Source: UBA4582 sp002389265
GTDB taxonomy: Bacteria; Pseudomonadota; Gammaproteobacteria; Pseudomonadales; Azotimanducaceae
Direction: 5' to 3'
NCBI GenBank assembly: GCA_943788825.1
Contig: CALSRT010000003.1
Location: 62,001 to 126,000 of the forward strand
DNA: 64,000 nucleotides
A program made the position numbers and the translations under genes. This document shows, one piece after another, positions 30,679-41,402 of the stretch. Under the pieces are notes generated by a model, which made no database searches, was not told the origin of the DNA, and saw only the letters and a program-made list of their open reading frames with translations. The first letter of the stretch is position 1. Each line of letters opens with the position of its first letter.

Positions 30679-31080
30679 ATGCGCCATAGAAAGAGCGGTA
30701 GACAATTAAATCGAAATACATCGCACCGTAAAGCGATGTTTAAAAATATGGCTTGCTCGTTGTTCGAGCATGAAGTCATCAGAACCACAGTGCCAAAGGC
30801 GAAAGAACTGCGTCGGGTTACTGAACCGATGATTACCATTGCGAAAGTTGATTCAGTCGCGAATCGTCGATTGATTTTCGCTCGGACGGGCAGTAAGGCA
30901 ATGGTGGGTAAGCTATTCACAGAAATTGGCCCAAGGTATGCAGAGCGCCCAGGCGGCTACACTCGAATTTTGAAGTGTGGATTCCGTACCGGTGACAAAG
31001 CACCTATGGCGTTTGTGGAAATGGTCGATCGTCCGATACCCGACTTCGACAATGTCGAAGAGATAGATGACGACGAGTAG
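30679..31080 (+). CDS. rplQ: 50S ribosomal protein L17
   Basis: L17 (133 residues) lies near the exit tunnel. MRHRKSGRQLNRNTSHRKAM is a clear family start, and GGYTRILKCGFRTGDKAPMA follows. The C-terminus is acidic (EEIDDDE). It closes the alpha operon, since a strong terminator begins 37 bases after the stop. Confidence 0.97.
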   Translation: MRHRKSGRQLNRNTSHRKAMFKNMACSLFEHEVIRTTVPKAKELRRVTEPMITIAKVDSVANRRLIFARTGSKAMVGKLFTEIGPRYAERPGGYTRILKCGFRTGDKAPMAFVEMVDRPIPDFDNVEEIDDDE

Positions 31081-31117
31081 CTCGAAGTCTAATTAATGAA
31101 TAAGCGTCAAATAAAGT

Positions 31118-31145
31118 AAAAAGACCGGGCATTCCCGGTCTTTTT
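31118..31145 (+). terminator. Strong intrinsic terminator of the alpha operon
   Basis: AAAAAGACCGGG (31118-31129) pairs perfectly with CCCGGTCTTTTT (31134-31145) around a 4-base loop, ending in a T tract. The A-rich 5' arm means it could also work for transcripts from the other strand. It closes the whole ribosomal super-cluster; the next gene begins 18 bases later. Confidence 0.92.
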
Positions 31146-31163
31146 GCGTCAGGAGTAGCGCCG

Positions 31164-32342
31164 ATGTATCAATCGTTTGTACCCACGTTGAGAACACTAA
31201 TGGGCCCCGGGCCCTCTGATGTCAATCCGCGAATATTAACGGCGATGGCGCGGCCGACCATCGGCCACCTTGATCCTGAGTTCATTCGAATGATGGATGA
31301 AATCAAGGGTATGTTGCAGTATGCGTTCCAGACTAAAAATGAACTGACGCTACCCGTTTCGGCGCCAGGCTCAGCCGGTATGGAAACCTGTTTCGTTAAT
31401 TTAATGGAGCCAGGTGACAAGGTCATCGTCTGTCAAAACGGGGTCTTTGGTGGGCGAATGTCCGAAAATGTGCGGCGACTTGGTGGCGAAGCGGTCATCG
31501 TCGAGCAAGTTTGGGGCCGGGCCATTGATCCTGAGCAGTTGGAGGCGGCGCTACGCCAGCACCCAGACGCAAAAATTGTTGCATTTGTGCATGCCGAGAC
31601 ATCGACCGGCGTGCAGTCCGATGCGCAGACATTGTGCGCGCTTGCCAAGGCCCATGACTGCCTGACCATCGTTGATTGCGTGACTTCTTTAGCGGGTACT
31701 GAAGTTGCATTGGATGCTTGGGGCGCGGATGCGGCCTACAGCGGCACACAAAAATGTCTGTCTTGTGCGCCTGGCTTATCCCCCATCAGTCTGAGTCAAC
31801 GCGCTGTGGATACCGTTAAATCTCGAAAGGCACCGGTGAGTTCCTGGTTTTTGGACTTGAATCTGGTCATGGGTTATTGGGGTGAAGGGCAAACACGTAG
31901 TTACCATCATACGGCGCCGGTCAATGCGCTCTATGGGTTGCATGAGGCATTAGTGGTGTTGCACGAAGAAGGTTTGGCGTCGAGTTGGAGTCGCCATGCA
32001 CGGAATCATAATGCGCTGAAAGCTGGGCTAGAAGCCATGGGACTGACATTCGTTGTTCCAGAAGCCGAGCGGTTGCCGCAGTTGAACCTGGTCAGCGTAC
32101 CTGAAGGTGTTGATGAGGCCAGTGTGCGCAAGCAATTGCTGCAACAGTACAATCTGGAAATTGGCGCTGGCCTGGGTAGTCTGGCCGGCCGCGTCTGGCG
32201 AATCGGTTTAATGGGATTTGCCAGCAACCCAAAAAATGTGCTGTTCTGCGTTAATGCGTTAGAAGCGGTATTGTCACAATATAACGCGCCAATTCATCGA
32301 GGCGTTGCGACTGGCGCCGTCCAGGCAGCCTATAAAGTTTGA
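31164..32342 (+). CDS. Alanine-glyoxylate-type class V aminotransferase
   Basis: This 392-residue protein belongs to the fold-type I PLP enzymes, class V, alanine/serine-glyoxylate aminotransferase group. It would transfer an amino group from alanine, serine or a related donor to glyoxylate in the cytoplasm. The PLP lysine is K197 in SGTQKCLSCAPG. The TLMGPGPSDVNPRI start and RSYHHTAPVNALYGL segment match the family. ATG at 31164 lies 18 bases after the rplQ terminator with no clear promoter between, so the terminator stem may overlap its control region. The exact substrate cannot be told from sequence; ureidoglycine-glyoxylate activity is another option. Confidence 0.88.
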   Translation: MYQSFVPTLRTLMGPGPSDVNPRILTAMARPTIGHLDPEFIRMMDEIKGMLQYAFQTKNELTLPVSAPGSAGMETCFVNLMEPGDKVIVCQNGVFGGRMSENVRRLGGEAVIVEQVWGRAIDPEQLEAALRQHPDAKIVAFVHAETSTGVQSDAQTLCALAKAHDCLTIVDCVTSLAGTEVALDAWGADAAYSGTQKCLSCAPGLSPISLSQRAVDTVKSRKAPVSSWFLDLNLVMGYWGEGQTRSYHHTAPVNALYGLHEALVVLHEEGLASSWSRHARNHNALKAGLEAMGLTFVVPEAERLPQLNLVSVPEGVDEASVRKQLLQQYNLEIGAGLGSLAGRVWRIGLMGFASNPKNVLFCVNALEAVLSQYNAPIHRGVATGAVQAAYKV

Positions 32343-32368
32343 TGTAAGTGGGTGCTTACATACTAAGC

Positions 32369-32397
32369 GGGCGTCCAAAAACACCGTTCGCCCCCTT

Positions 32398-32398
<1 letters not shown>
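32369..32398 (+). terminator. Weak terminator candidate after the aminotransferase
   Basis: GGGCG (32369-32373) and CGCCC (32389-32393) can pair around a 15-base loop, followed by TTTT. A second small hairpin, GTAAG/CTTAC, lies at 32344-32359. Together they may stop transcription between two converging genes, the aminotransferase and uvrA. The stem is short, so confidence is low. Confidence 0.3.
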
Positions 32399-35256
<2,858 letters not shown>

Positions 35257-35314
35257 GAGGAAAAACGTACTCAGTGAGGTGTGGGTATACTAACAGCCTG
35301 ACCGCGAGAATATG

Positions 35315-35330
35315 CTGTAAGTTTACTCAG
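35315..35330. promoter_or_regulatory. Possible LexA (SOS) box between uvrA and yajR
   Basis: CTGTAAGTTTACTCAG fits CTGT-N8-ACAG with one mismatch in the second half site (TCAG). As I recall it, the E. coli uvrA SOS box has the same TCAG half site. It lies in the 204-base divergent gap, 59 bases from the uvrA start. A single site with one mismatch can occur by chance, so this is moderate evidence only. Confidence 0.4.
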
Positions 35331-35460
35331 AGATCGATTCATTCGAGTGTCAGTAGAAGCTGGAGTTTGCTATCATCCGCGACGACCGGATTGTCCTATG
35401 TTTGACATACCCACCGCAACTCTACAGTGATGCTTTCGTCGCCATAAACCGAATCATTTT

Positions 35461-36825
35461 ATGAATAAACAGGAATTGCGCGCCGCAATCTCGATTGGCT
35501 TGCTTTATATTATTAGAATGCTGGGTCTTTTTATGATTCTGCCGGTACTCCCAGCGGTGGGCGCTGACTTGGCCTTGTCGACACCACTGCTGATCGGTTT
35601 GGCGCTGGGCGTTTATGGCTTGTCGCAGGCGGTATTGCAGATTCCAATGGGGTTGCTGTCGGATAAATTCGGCCGCAAACCCATCATTCTGGCCGGGCTG
35701 TTGATGTTTATCCTCGGCAGTTTAGTTGCCGCTAATGCCGATACGATCATCGGTGTGATCGTGGGCCGGCTGCTCCAGGGTTGTGGTGCTATTGCCAGCG
35801 CCTTGTTGGCGTTGCTATCAGATGTCACGCGGGTCGACCAACGATCTAAGGCTATGGCAATCGTGGGCATCAGTATCGGGGCCAGTTTCGCCGTTGCTCT
35901 GGTGGCGGGTCCGGTGGTGTTTGTACAGGCTGGATTGGCGGGAATTTTCTATTTTGCCGCGATCAGTGGGGTGGTCGGCATTGTGGTGCTGTTCACCTTT
36001 ATTCCAGATGCGAAGTTGGTGGTCCGCAATCCTGAAATTGGTCTTCGGCCTGAGCGGTTGCTGGAGATTACAGCGAGCCCCGATCTGCGCCGCATGGTGC
36101 TGGGCGTGTTTATGCTGCATTACCTGCTGATGTCAGGTTTTCTGGTGTTTCCTGCGCTCTTAACAGGGACCGGTGAAATCCAGACTGCCGATCATTCCCT
36201 GGTTTACTTTGGCTTGTTGCTAACGACCTTTGTGTTGATGGGGCCGTTTATGTGGCTCTCGGATAAACCCGCCTTGACCAAAAGTATGCTGCTGCTGATG
36301 ATTGGTGGCTTTACGCTGTCAATGTTGCTGTTCGTAAACGTTCAGAATTTCTACCCAGTACTCATCGCAATGGCAGTGTTTTTCATGGCGTTCAACCTGC
36401 TAGAAGTCATATTGCCTGCGCTAGTGAGTCGTGCGGCACCAGCGGGTGCCCGAGGTACGGCAATGGGTGTTTATTCGACTGCGCAGTTCGCCGGCGCCTT
36501 TTGTGGCGGTGCGCTCGGTGGTTTGCTGCTGTCCTCCGGCGATATGACTCACTTGTTGTACGTAAACGCTGCCCTTTGTATCGGTTGGTTTCTGGTTTCA
36601 CTGCATCTGAAGAAAACTGGCAATTTAGGCAGCCGAGTGTTTCATTTGGGTCAACTCGCGCAACTCAGTGCCAAAGAGGTCGCAGACGCGTTATTATCCG
36701 TTAAAGGCGTGACGGATGTTGTGTTGCTCGAAGGTGAGGAAGTCGCCTATTTGAAGATTGATAAGGATCAGCTGGACGAAAATGCGCTGATAGAATTCGA
36801 GCGCGAGGGATTAACAGCCCTTTAA
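35461..36825 (+). CDS. yajR: YajR-type MFS transporter
   Basis: A 454-residue major facilitator protein, the same length as E. coli YajR. Twelve membrane helices are predicted. Motif A, GLLSDKFGRKP, is at 64-74 in the loop after helix 2. A soluble C-terminal domain (about 385-454, with VTDVVLLEGEEVAYLKID) corresponds to the YAM domain of YajR, a ferredoxin-like fold. The substrate is unknown for the family. It sits between divergent uvrA and downstream ssb, as in Pseudomonas. ATG at 35461. Confidence 0.85.
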   Translation: MNKQELRAAISIGLLYIIRMLGLFMILPVLPAVGADLALSTPLLIGLALGVYGLSQAVLQIPMGLLSDKFGRKPIILAGLLMFILGSLVAANADTIIGVIVGRLLQGCGAIASALLALLSDVTRVDQRSKAMAIVGISIGASFAVALVAGPVVFVQAGLAGIFYFAAISGVVGIVVLFTFIPDAKLVVRNPEIGLRPERLLEITASPDLRRMVLGVFMLHYLLMSGFLVFPALLTGTGEIQTADHSLVYFGLLLTTFVLMGPFMWLSDKPALTKSMLLLMIGGFTLSMLLFVNVQNFYPVLIAMAVFFMAFNLLEVILPALVSRAAPAGARGTAMGVYSTAQFAGAFCGGALGGLLLSSGDMTHLLYVNAALCIGWFLVSLHLKKTGNLGSRVFHLGQLAQLSAKEVADALLSVKGVTDVVLLEGEEVAYLKIDKDQLDENALIEFEREGLTAL

Positions 36826-36850
36826 TAGGCTATTGTCGCGACAGTATAAT
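36822..36850 (+). promoter_or_regulatory. Possible ssb promoter with a TGTCGCGACA palindrome
   Basis: TATAAT at 36845-36850 is a perfect -10 element, 16 bases before the ATG's ribosome binding region ends. The best -35 is TTAATA (36822-36827) at 17 bases, overlapping the yajR stop. Between them lies the perfect palindrome TGTCGCGACA (36833-36842), which could be an operator. Promoter strength and any regulator are unknown. Confidence 0.45.
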
Positions 36851-36866
36851 TAACGAGGAGAGCAGA

Positions 36867-37391
36867 ATGGCAAGAGGTATCAATAAAGTTATTTTGGTGG
36901 GTAATCTGGGCAATGACCCTGAAACGCGCTCTATGCCAAACGGTAGCGCTGTAACAAACATCAGCATCGCGACAACTGAGTCCTGGAAAGATAAAAATTC
37001 GGGCCAGCAGCAAGAGCGTACTGAGTGGCATCGTATTGTCTTTTTCAATCGGCTTGCAGAAATCGCTGGTCAATATTTGAAGAAAGGTTCCAGCGTCTAT
37101 ATCGAGGGTGCGTTGCGAACCAACCAGTGGGAAAAGGATGGTCAGAAACACTATACCACCGAAATTATTGCCAATGAGATGCAAATGCTCGGCGGTCGTG
37201 GCGACGGCGGTGGCAACAATGGTGGTGGTCGGCCTGAATACGGTAGCAACAGTAACGACGGTGGCTATGATCAAAGCCGGGGTAACGGCAATAGTGGTTA
37301 CAATGGGGGCGGCGGTAATCAGGGCAATACGCAGAATAATGACTACGCTGCGCCACCGAAAGACGATTTCAACGATGACATTCCGTTCTAG
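36867..37391 (+). CDS. ssb: Single-stranded DNA-binding protein
   Basis: SSB (174 residues) coats single-stranded DNA and recruits repair and replication enzymes. The N-terminal OB fold begins MARGINKVILVGNLGNDPETR. A glycine/asparagine-rich linker runs from about 111 to 155. The C-terminal tip ends DDIPF, the protein-docking motif. ATG at 36867 follows GAGGAG. It is co-oriented with yajR and converges on uppP, only 7 bases away. Confidence 0.97.
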   Translation: MARGINKVILVGNLGNDPETRSMPNGSAVTNISIATTESWKDKNSGQQQERTEWHRIVFFNRLAEIAGQYLKKGSSVYIEGALRTNQWEKDGQKHYTTEIIANEMQMLGGRGDGGGNNGGGRPEYGSNSNDGGYDQSRGNGNSGYNGGGGNQGNTQNNDYAAPPKDDFNDDIPF

Positions 37392-37398
37392 GCTGGCA

Positions 37399-38196
37399 TC
37401 ATAACAACAAGGCAATCAGCGCGGTGCCAAGAACCAAGCGATAGATGACAAAGGGTAGGAAGCCCAGCTGGTTGATGACATTGAGAAACAAGCGGATACA
37501 AACATAAGCGCTGATGGCCGAAAGGCTGCAACCCAGTGCCAGCGTCAGCCAGTCGACACTGAGGTCGCTGCTGACCAGATCGATAGTCTTCAGTGTTGCT
37601 GCGCCAGCGATGGCTGGAATCGAGAGTAAAAACGAGATTCTTGAGGCGCTTTCGCGATTGAAGCCACAGAATAAAGCGGCGGTCATTGTCACGCCAGAGC
37701 GGGAAGTACCGGGAACCAGGGCAAAGCACTGAGCGAAACCAATAAGCAGAGCCTGCCGCCAGGTGAGCTCTGTGTCGGCCCTGGTCTGACGTCCCTTCAT
37801 GTCCGCGAGCAAGAGTAGCAGCCCAAAAGCGATAGTCGTGATGGCAATCACAGCAATTGATCGCAGGTTAATTTCCACCACGTCTTTCAATAGTAGCCCG
37901 ACCGGAATGATGGGCAGGCTGCCGATGAACAGATTGATGGCCAGGCGGCTGTCTTGGGTGGGTTTGCCCGAAACCAGGTAGGCCAAGGTGGCGCTGATCA
38001 AATTGAACAGCTCAACTCGAAAGTACCAAACAACGGCGATGAGTGAGCCGAGGTGAACAGCGGTGTCGAAGGCGAGTCCCTGATCAGGCCAGCCAAGAAT
38101 CTGGAACGGCAGAATCAGATGGGCAGAGCTTGAGATAGGCAAAAATTCAGTTAAGCCTTGAATCAAAGCCAGAGTGATAGTGTGTAGTATGTCCAA
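37399..38196 (-). CDS. uppP: Undecaprenyl-diphosphate phosphatase UppP (BacA)
   Basis: UppP (265 residues) dephosphorylates undecaprenyl diphosphate to recycle the lipid carrier for peptidoglycan; overproduction gives bacitracin resistance. It is an integral membrane protein. The catalytic motifs are GLTEFLPISSSAH (residues 14-26) and PGTSRSGVT in the second half. The start is TTG at 38196 on the minus strand; the following DILHTITLALIQG helix is needed for the family. It converges with ssb (7-base gap), so read-through between them is likely. Confidence 0.95.
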   Translation of the reverse strand: MDILHTITLALIQGLTEFLPISSSAHLILPFQILGWPDQGLAFDTAVHLGSLIAVVWYFRVELFNLISATLAYLVSGKPTQDSRLAINLFIGSLPIIPVGLLLKDVVEINLRSIAVIAITTIAFGLLLLLADMKGRQTRADTELTWRQALLIGFAQCFALVPGTSRSGVTMTAALFCGFNRESASRISFLLSIPAIAGAATLKTIDLVSSDLSVDWLTLALGCSLSAISAYVCIRLFLNVINQLGFLPFVIYRLVLGTALIALLL

Positions 38197-38360
38197 TGAA
38201 GCGGTCCGCGCGTCGGTGAAAGCGCGAGTGTAGCGAGCGCTGGCAGGATAGACAATCTATCTTGCGCGGTCGTGCTCAAACGGCGTTCTGCTCAGACCAG
38301 CGGACATCCGCGGAAATACCCCATCCATTTTATACAGACAGAAAAAAGTAGACTTGCAAC

Positions 38361-38963
38361 ATGGCCGAAATACCGCTCTTTCCTTTACCCCTGGTGCTGT
38401 TTCCCGGCGGGCGCTTACCGTTGCAAATTATTGAAACCCGTTACCTGGATATGCTCACCGCTTGCATGCGCAGCAACTCTGGTTTTGGCGTCGTGATGAT
38501 CAGAGAGGGACAGCCGATGCTCAATCATCGTGATGAACAATTGCCTACTATTGCGTTTACAGGGACTCTCGCAACCCTTGTGGATTTTGATCAAGGTAAG
38601 ACCGGCACGCTCGACATCCTGATTGAGGGTACCCGTAAGTTTGTCATCCGCGACCAGTATGAGCAGACAGATCGATTGATGATGGCGCAAATAGAATATC
38701 TGCCCACCGAGGCGTTAGCCGTTGTGCCCGAAGATAAGCAACATCTCGTCAGCTTATTACAGACACTGCTGGAGCATGAGGCTGTGCAGAGCTTGAATCT
38801 GGTCATCGACTTCTTGGACGCGACGGATGTCGGCGGTCGTTTGACGGAGCTACTGCCGTTACCGAACCTGTTTAAGCAGCGCATGCTGGAGATGAAGAAT
38901 CCGCTCGCGCGCTTGGCTGATCTGGAGACCTTGATTATTCGAATGCAGGACTCGCAGAGCTAG
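38361..38963 (+). CDS. Stand-alone Lon N-terminal (LonN) domain protein
   Basis: A 200-residue protein made only of the Lon protease substrate-binding domain. MAEIPLFPLPLVLFPGGRLPLQIIETRYLDM is the LonN signature region. There is no AAA+ or Ser-Lys protease part. The role of these solitary domains is unknown; they may bind Lon substrates or act as adaptors. ATG at 38361 has a weak ribosome binding site. Its stop codon overlaps the stop of the convergent glycosylase gene. Confidence 0.88.
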   Translation: MAEIPLFPLPLVLFPGGRLPLQIIETRYLDMLTACMRSNSGFGVVMIREGQPMLNHRDEQLPTIAFTGTLATLVDFDQGKTGTLDILIEGTRKFVIRDQYEQTDRLMMAQIEYLPTEALAVVPEDKQHLVSLLQTLLEHEAVQSLNLVIDFLDATDVGGRLTELLPLPNLFKQRMLEMKNPLARLADLETLIIRMQDSQS

Positions 38964-39649
38964 AGAGCTTCTGAGCCCCGCTGCCGCGTAACGTAATCGA
39001 TGCCCTCGCGCCAGCCACGCCGGGTGAGTGGATTACTGGTGGCATAAGAAGCGTATGGCAGCTCGACAAACCGATAGGGTAACTCATGGTCGCGGCCCAC
39101 CGGGATGCCGATACGCGGGCATTGAATATAAGACAGCGGACCTGGTGCGGCGGCTTCCAAGCGAAACTCGTCACGTCTTAGGTAGCGCTGATTCCAGTCC
39201 GGCACCTTGAGATCTAGGGATTTACACAGCAAAGTCTGACCGTTGCATAGCCTTGCCGGTGGCCGTGGGCCCTGACTGCCCGGATTCAATTGCTGCATGA
39301 TGGCAAGGTTGGTGGCAGGCGATAGTGTGTCCGCATGGGGGAAGCCTGACTTGATCAGGACGCCATCGCCGTGGCCCGCGGCGGAAAAATTCAGGGAGTC
39401 AGCACCTCGGGCATAGTACATATAGATGGTGCCGGGTGGCATAAACATGGCCCGGCGCTTTTCGGTGTAGCCCAGCGATGAATGACTGCCGCGTTCGTGG
39501 CGGTAGTAAGCTTCCGTCTCGATGATGCGTGCCGCAAGCCAGACTGGTCCATGGCTGGTCTGCACGCGGCGGCGCAAAACGGCCCCCAGCAGCGCTACTG
39601 CCAAACACTCAGCAGTTTGATCGAAGAATTGACGGTTCACGATTGGCAT
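38960..39649 (-). CDS. DNA-3-methyladenine glycosylase (AAG/MPG family)
   Basis: This 229-residue protein is a base-excision repair glycosylase of the AAG/MPG type, which removes alkylated purines and hypoxanthine. ARIIETEAYYRHERGSHSS contains the conserved glutamate and tyrosine of the active site, and GTIYMYYARGADSLNFSA the following beta strand. Family length is about 200. ATG at 39649. Its TAG stop overlaps the TAG of the convergent LonN gene in the palindrome CTAG at 38960-38963, so the two mRNAs pair at their 3' ends. Confidence 0.93.
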   Translation of the reverse strand: MPIVNRQFFDQTAECLAVALLGAVLRRRVQTSHGPVWLAARIIETEAYYRHERGSHSSLGYTEKRRAMFMPPGTIYMYYARGADSLNFSAAGHGDGVLIKSGFPHADTLSPATNLAIMQQLNPGSQGPRPPARLCNGQTLLCKSLDLKVPDWNQRYLRRDEFRLEAAAPGPLSYIQCPRIGIPVGRDHELPYRFVELPYASYATSNPLTRRGWREGIDYVTRQRGSEAL

Positions 39650-39872
39650 GATTCTGGGTTAGGGAGACCTACCTCAATCAGTTACAATAACAGGGTTATT
39701 CGCGGCGAAAGGACCGCGGTTATTTAGCGCTATTAAACAACAGATACGCGATCTCGGACAGTCTGCTCGCGGCGCGACAGGACTCAGGCGGAATTGACGA
39801 TAGGTAATATTGATCCAGTGATAGTCGGGTACGCCTGTAAGCGAATTCTGAGAGCGGGAGGCAGAGATTAAC

Positions 39873-40511
39873 ATGGGGCTCGCGATATTCGGTGGCACCT
39901 TCGATCCGGTGCATTTTGGCCACTTACGCTCGGCGGTAGAAGTGCGACAAGCCTTGGGTGTCGAGCAGGTCAAATTGATCCCCGTTGGCATCCCGGCCCA
40001 CCGGGAGTCCCCGGGCAGTCAACCTGAACAACGGCTTGAGATGTTGCGGCTGGGTATTGCGGGGTTAGATTATCTGCAGGTCGATAGCCGGGAGATCGCT
40101 CGCGGCGGCACCTCCTATATGATGGACACCTTAGAATCCATCCGCGAAGAGGTTGGCGCTGACCTGTCGTTGTCGCTGGTCATGGGCGCGGATGCATTTG
40201 GACTCATACACCAATGGTATCGGTGGCAGGAACTTGTCGATGTGGCCCATCTCGTGGTGTTGCGCCGGCCTTATACGGAGCTCACGCTGAACCCTCGGGT
40301 GCGAGCGTGGGTGAATGAACGACAAGCTAGTGCCGATCAGCTGCTGACGCAGCCGGCCGGTCTGATCTGTCATTTACAGCTCACTCAGTTAGATATATCC
40401 GCCACGCAGATCCGACAATTGGTCAAGGCGGGACAACCTATAGAATACCTGCTGCCGGCAGGTGTTATTGATTATATTCGCCAGCAGGCGTTATACGCGG
40501 AAACTACTTAA
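39873..40511 (+). CDS. nadD: Nicotinate-nucleotide adenylyltransferase
   Basis: NadD (212 residues) makes deamido-NAD from nicotinate mononucleotide and ATP, the central step of NAD synthesis. GGTFDPVHFGH at residues 7-17 is the nucleotidyltransferase motif, and ISATQIRQ near residue 170 is the second conserved motif. ATG at 39873 follows GGGAGGCAGAG. It starts a cluster that continues with rsfS and rlmH. Confidence 0.96.
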   Translation: MGLAIFGGTFDPVHFGHLRSAVEVRQALGVEQVKLIPVGIPAHRESPGSQPEQRLEMLRLGIAGLDYLQVDSREIARGGTSYMMDTLESIREEVGADLSLSLVMGADAFGLIHQWYRWQELVDVAHLVVLRRPYTELTLNPRVRAWVNERQASADQLLTQPAGLICHLQLTQLDISATQIRQLVKAGQPIEYLLPAGVIDYIRQQALYAETT

Positions 40512-40545
40512 AATGCAGGCACAGAGCAGGAGCAAGACACAATCC

Positions 40546-40911
40546 ATGCAAGCAAAAGACAAGGTTGATTTGAAAGCCGCTACCATCGCGGCTCTGGAAG
40601 ACTTGAAAGGTCTTGAGGTCACGGTGATTGATGTCACCAAGCAGACCGACGTGACAGACTACATGATCGTCGCCACGGGCACGTCGAGTCGGCATGTCAA
40701 GTCGCTCGCGAACAACGTTATCGAGGAAATGCTCAAGCTGGGAGTCAAACCCCATGGTGTTGAGGGTTTGGCAGAAGGTGAGTGGGTGTTGGTAGACTTT
40801 GTGGATGTGGTGGTACATGTGATGCTCTCCCAGACTCGCAAATTTTATGAAATTGAACGACTCTGGAGCATGAGTGCCGAGAGCCGTGAGGCTCGAAACC
40901 AGGAAGAGTGA
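40546..40911 (+). CDS. rsfS: Ribosomal silencing factor RsfS
   Basis: RsfS (121 residues) binds L14 and blocks subunit joining when nutrients are short. TDVTDYMIVATGTSSRHVKS is the family core. I chose ATG 40546, giving MQAKDKVDLKAATIAALED, which matches the E. coli N-terminus; ATG 40513 is an alternative with a closer ribosome binding site (GGAAA) and would add 11 residues. It follows nadD closely and precedes rlmH by 12 bases. Confidence 0.92.
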   Translation: MQAKDKVDLKAATIAALEDLKGLEVTVIDVTKQTDVTDYMIVATGTSSRHVKSLANNVIEEMLKLGVKPHGVEGLAEGEWVLVDFVDVVVHVMLSQTRKFYEIERLWSMSAESREARNQEE

Positions 40912-40923
40912 GGTCTCAGGTCT

Positions 40924-41391
40924 GTGTTGATTGAGTTGCTAGCGGCGGGTACCCGACCGCCGGACTGGACAAAAACCGGTTATCTCGAGTACCAGAAGCG
41001 CCTGCCACGAGATTGGCAGCTGCAACTGCGTGAGATTCCGGTCGCCCACCGGGGTAAGAATGAGTCGGTGGTCAAATTAAAGAACGAAGAAGGTAAACGC
41101 ATGCTCGCCTTGCTGAAGCCAGAGGCCCATGTTATCGCCCTGGATAGCCGCGGTGACGGTTGGAGTACTCAGGATCTGGCAAGCAACATTCAGAAATGGA
41201 CTAGCCGCACCAGTCACTTACAGTTGATGGTGGGCGGACCTGATGGCTTGAGCGATGCGTGTTTGGCGCGAGCAGATGATTGCTGGTCGCTGTCGAAGCT
41301 CACATTTCCGCACTTTTTAGTCAGAGTTCTACTGGCCGAGCAACTTTATCGGGCTTGGGCTGTCATTAATAATCATCCTTACCACAAGTAG
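40924..41391 (+). CDS. rlmH: 23S rRNA pseudouridine-1915 N3-methyltransferase RlmH
   Basis: RlmH (155 residues, the E. coli length) methylates pseudouridine 1915 in helix 69 of 23S rRNA using SAM. It belongs to the SPOUT class with a knotted C-terminus. MVGGPDGLS forms the SAM site, and RAWAVINNHPYHK is the diagnostic tail. The start is GTG at 40924. It follows rsfS by 12 bases and leads to mrdA after 11 bases. Confidence 0.96.
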   Translation: MLIELLAAGTRPPDWTKTGYLEYQKRLPRDWQLQLREIPVAHRGKNESVVKLKNEEGKRMLALLKPEAHVIALDSRGDGWSTQDLASNIQKWTSRTSHLQLMVGGPDGLSDACLARADDCWSLSKLTFPHFLVRVLLAEQLYRAWAVINNHPYHK

Positions 41392-41402
41392 CTGGACGCG
41401 GC

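Noticed and set aside
36822..37415. Minus-strand open frame of 197 codons across ssb
   Set aside because: It is antisense to ssb, whose OB fold and DDIPF tail are certain. The translated product is repetitive Ile/Thr/Val from the Gly/Asn-rich linker and has no family features.
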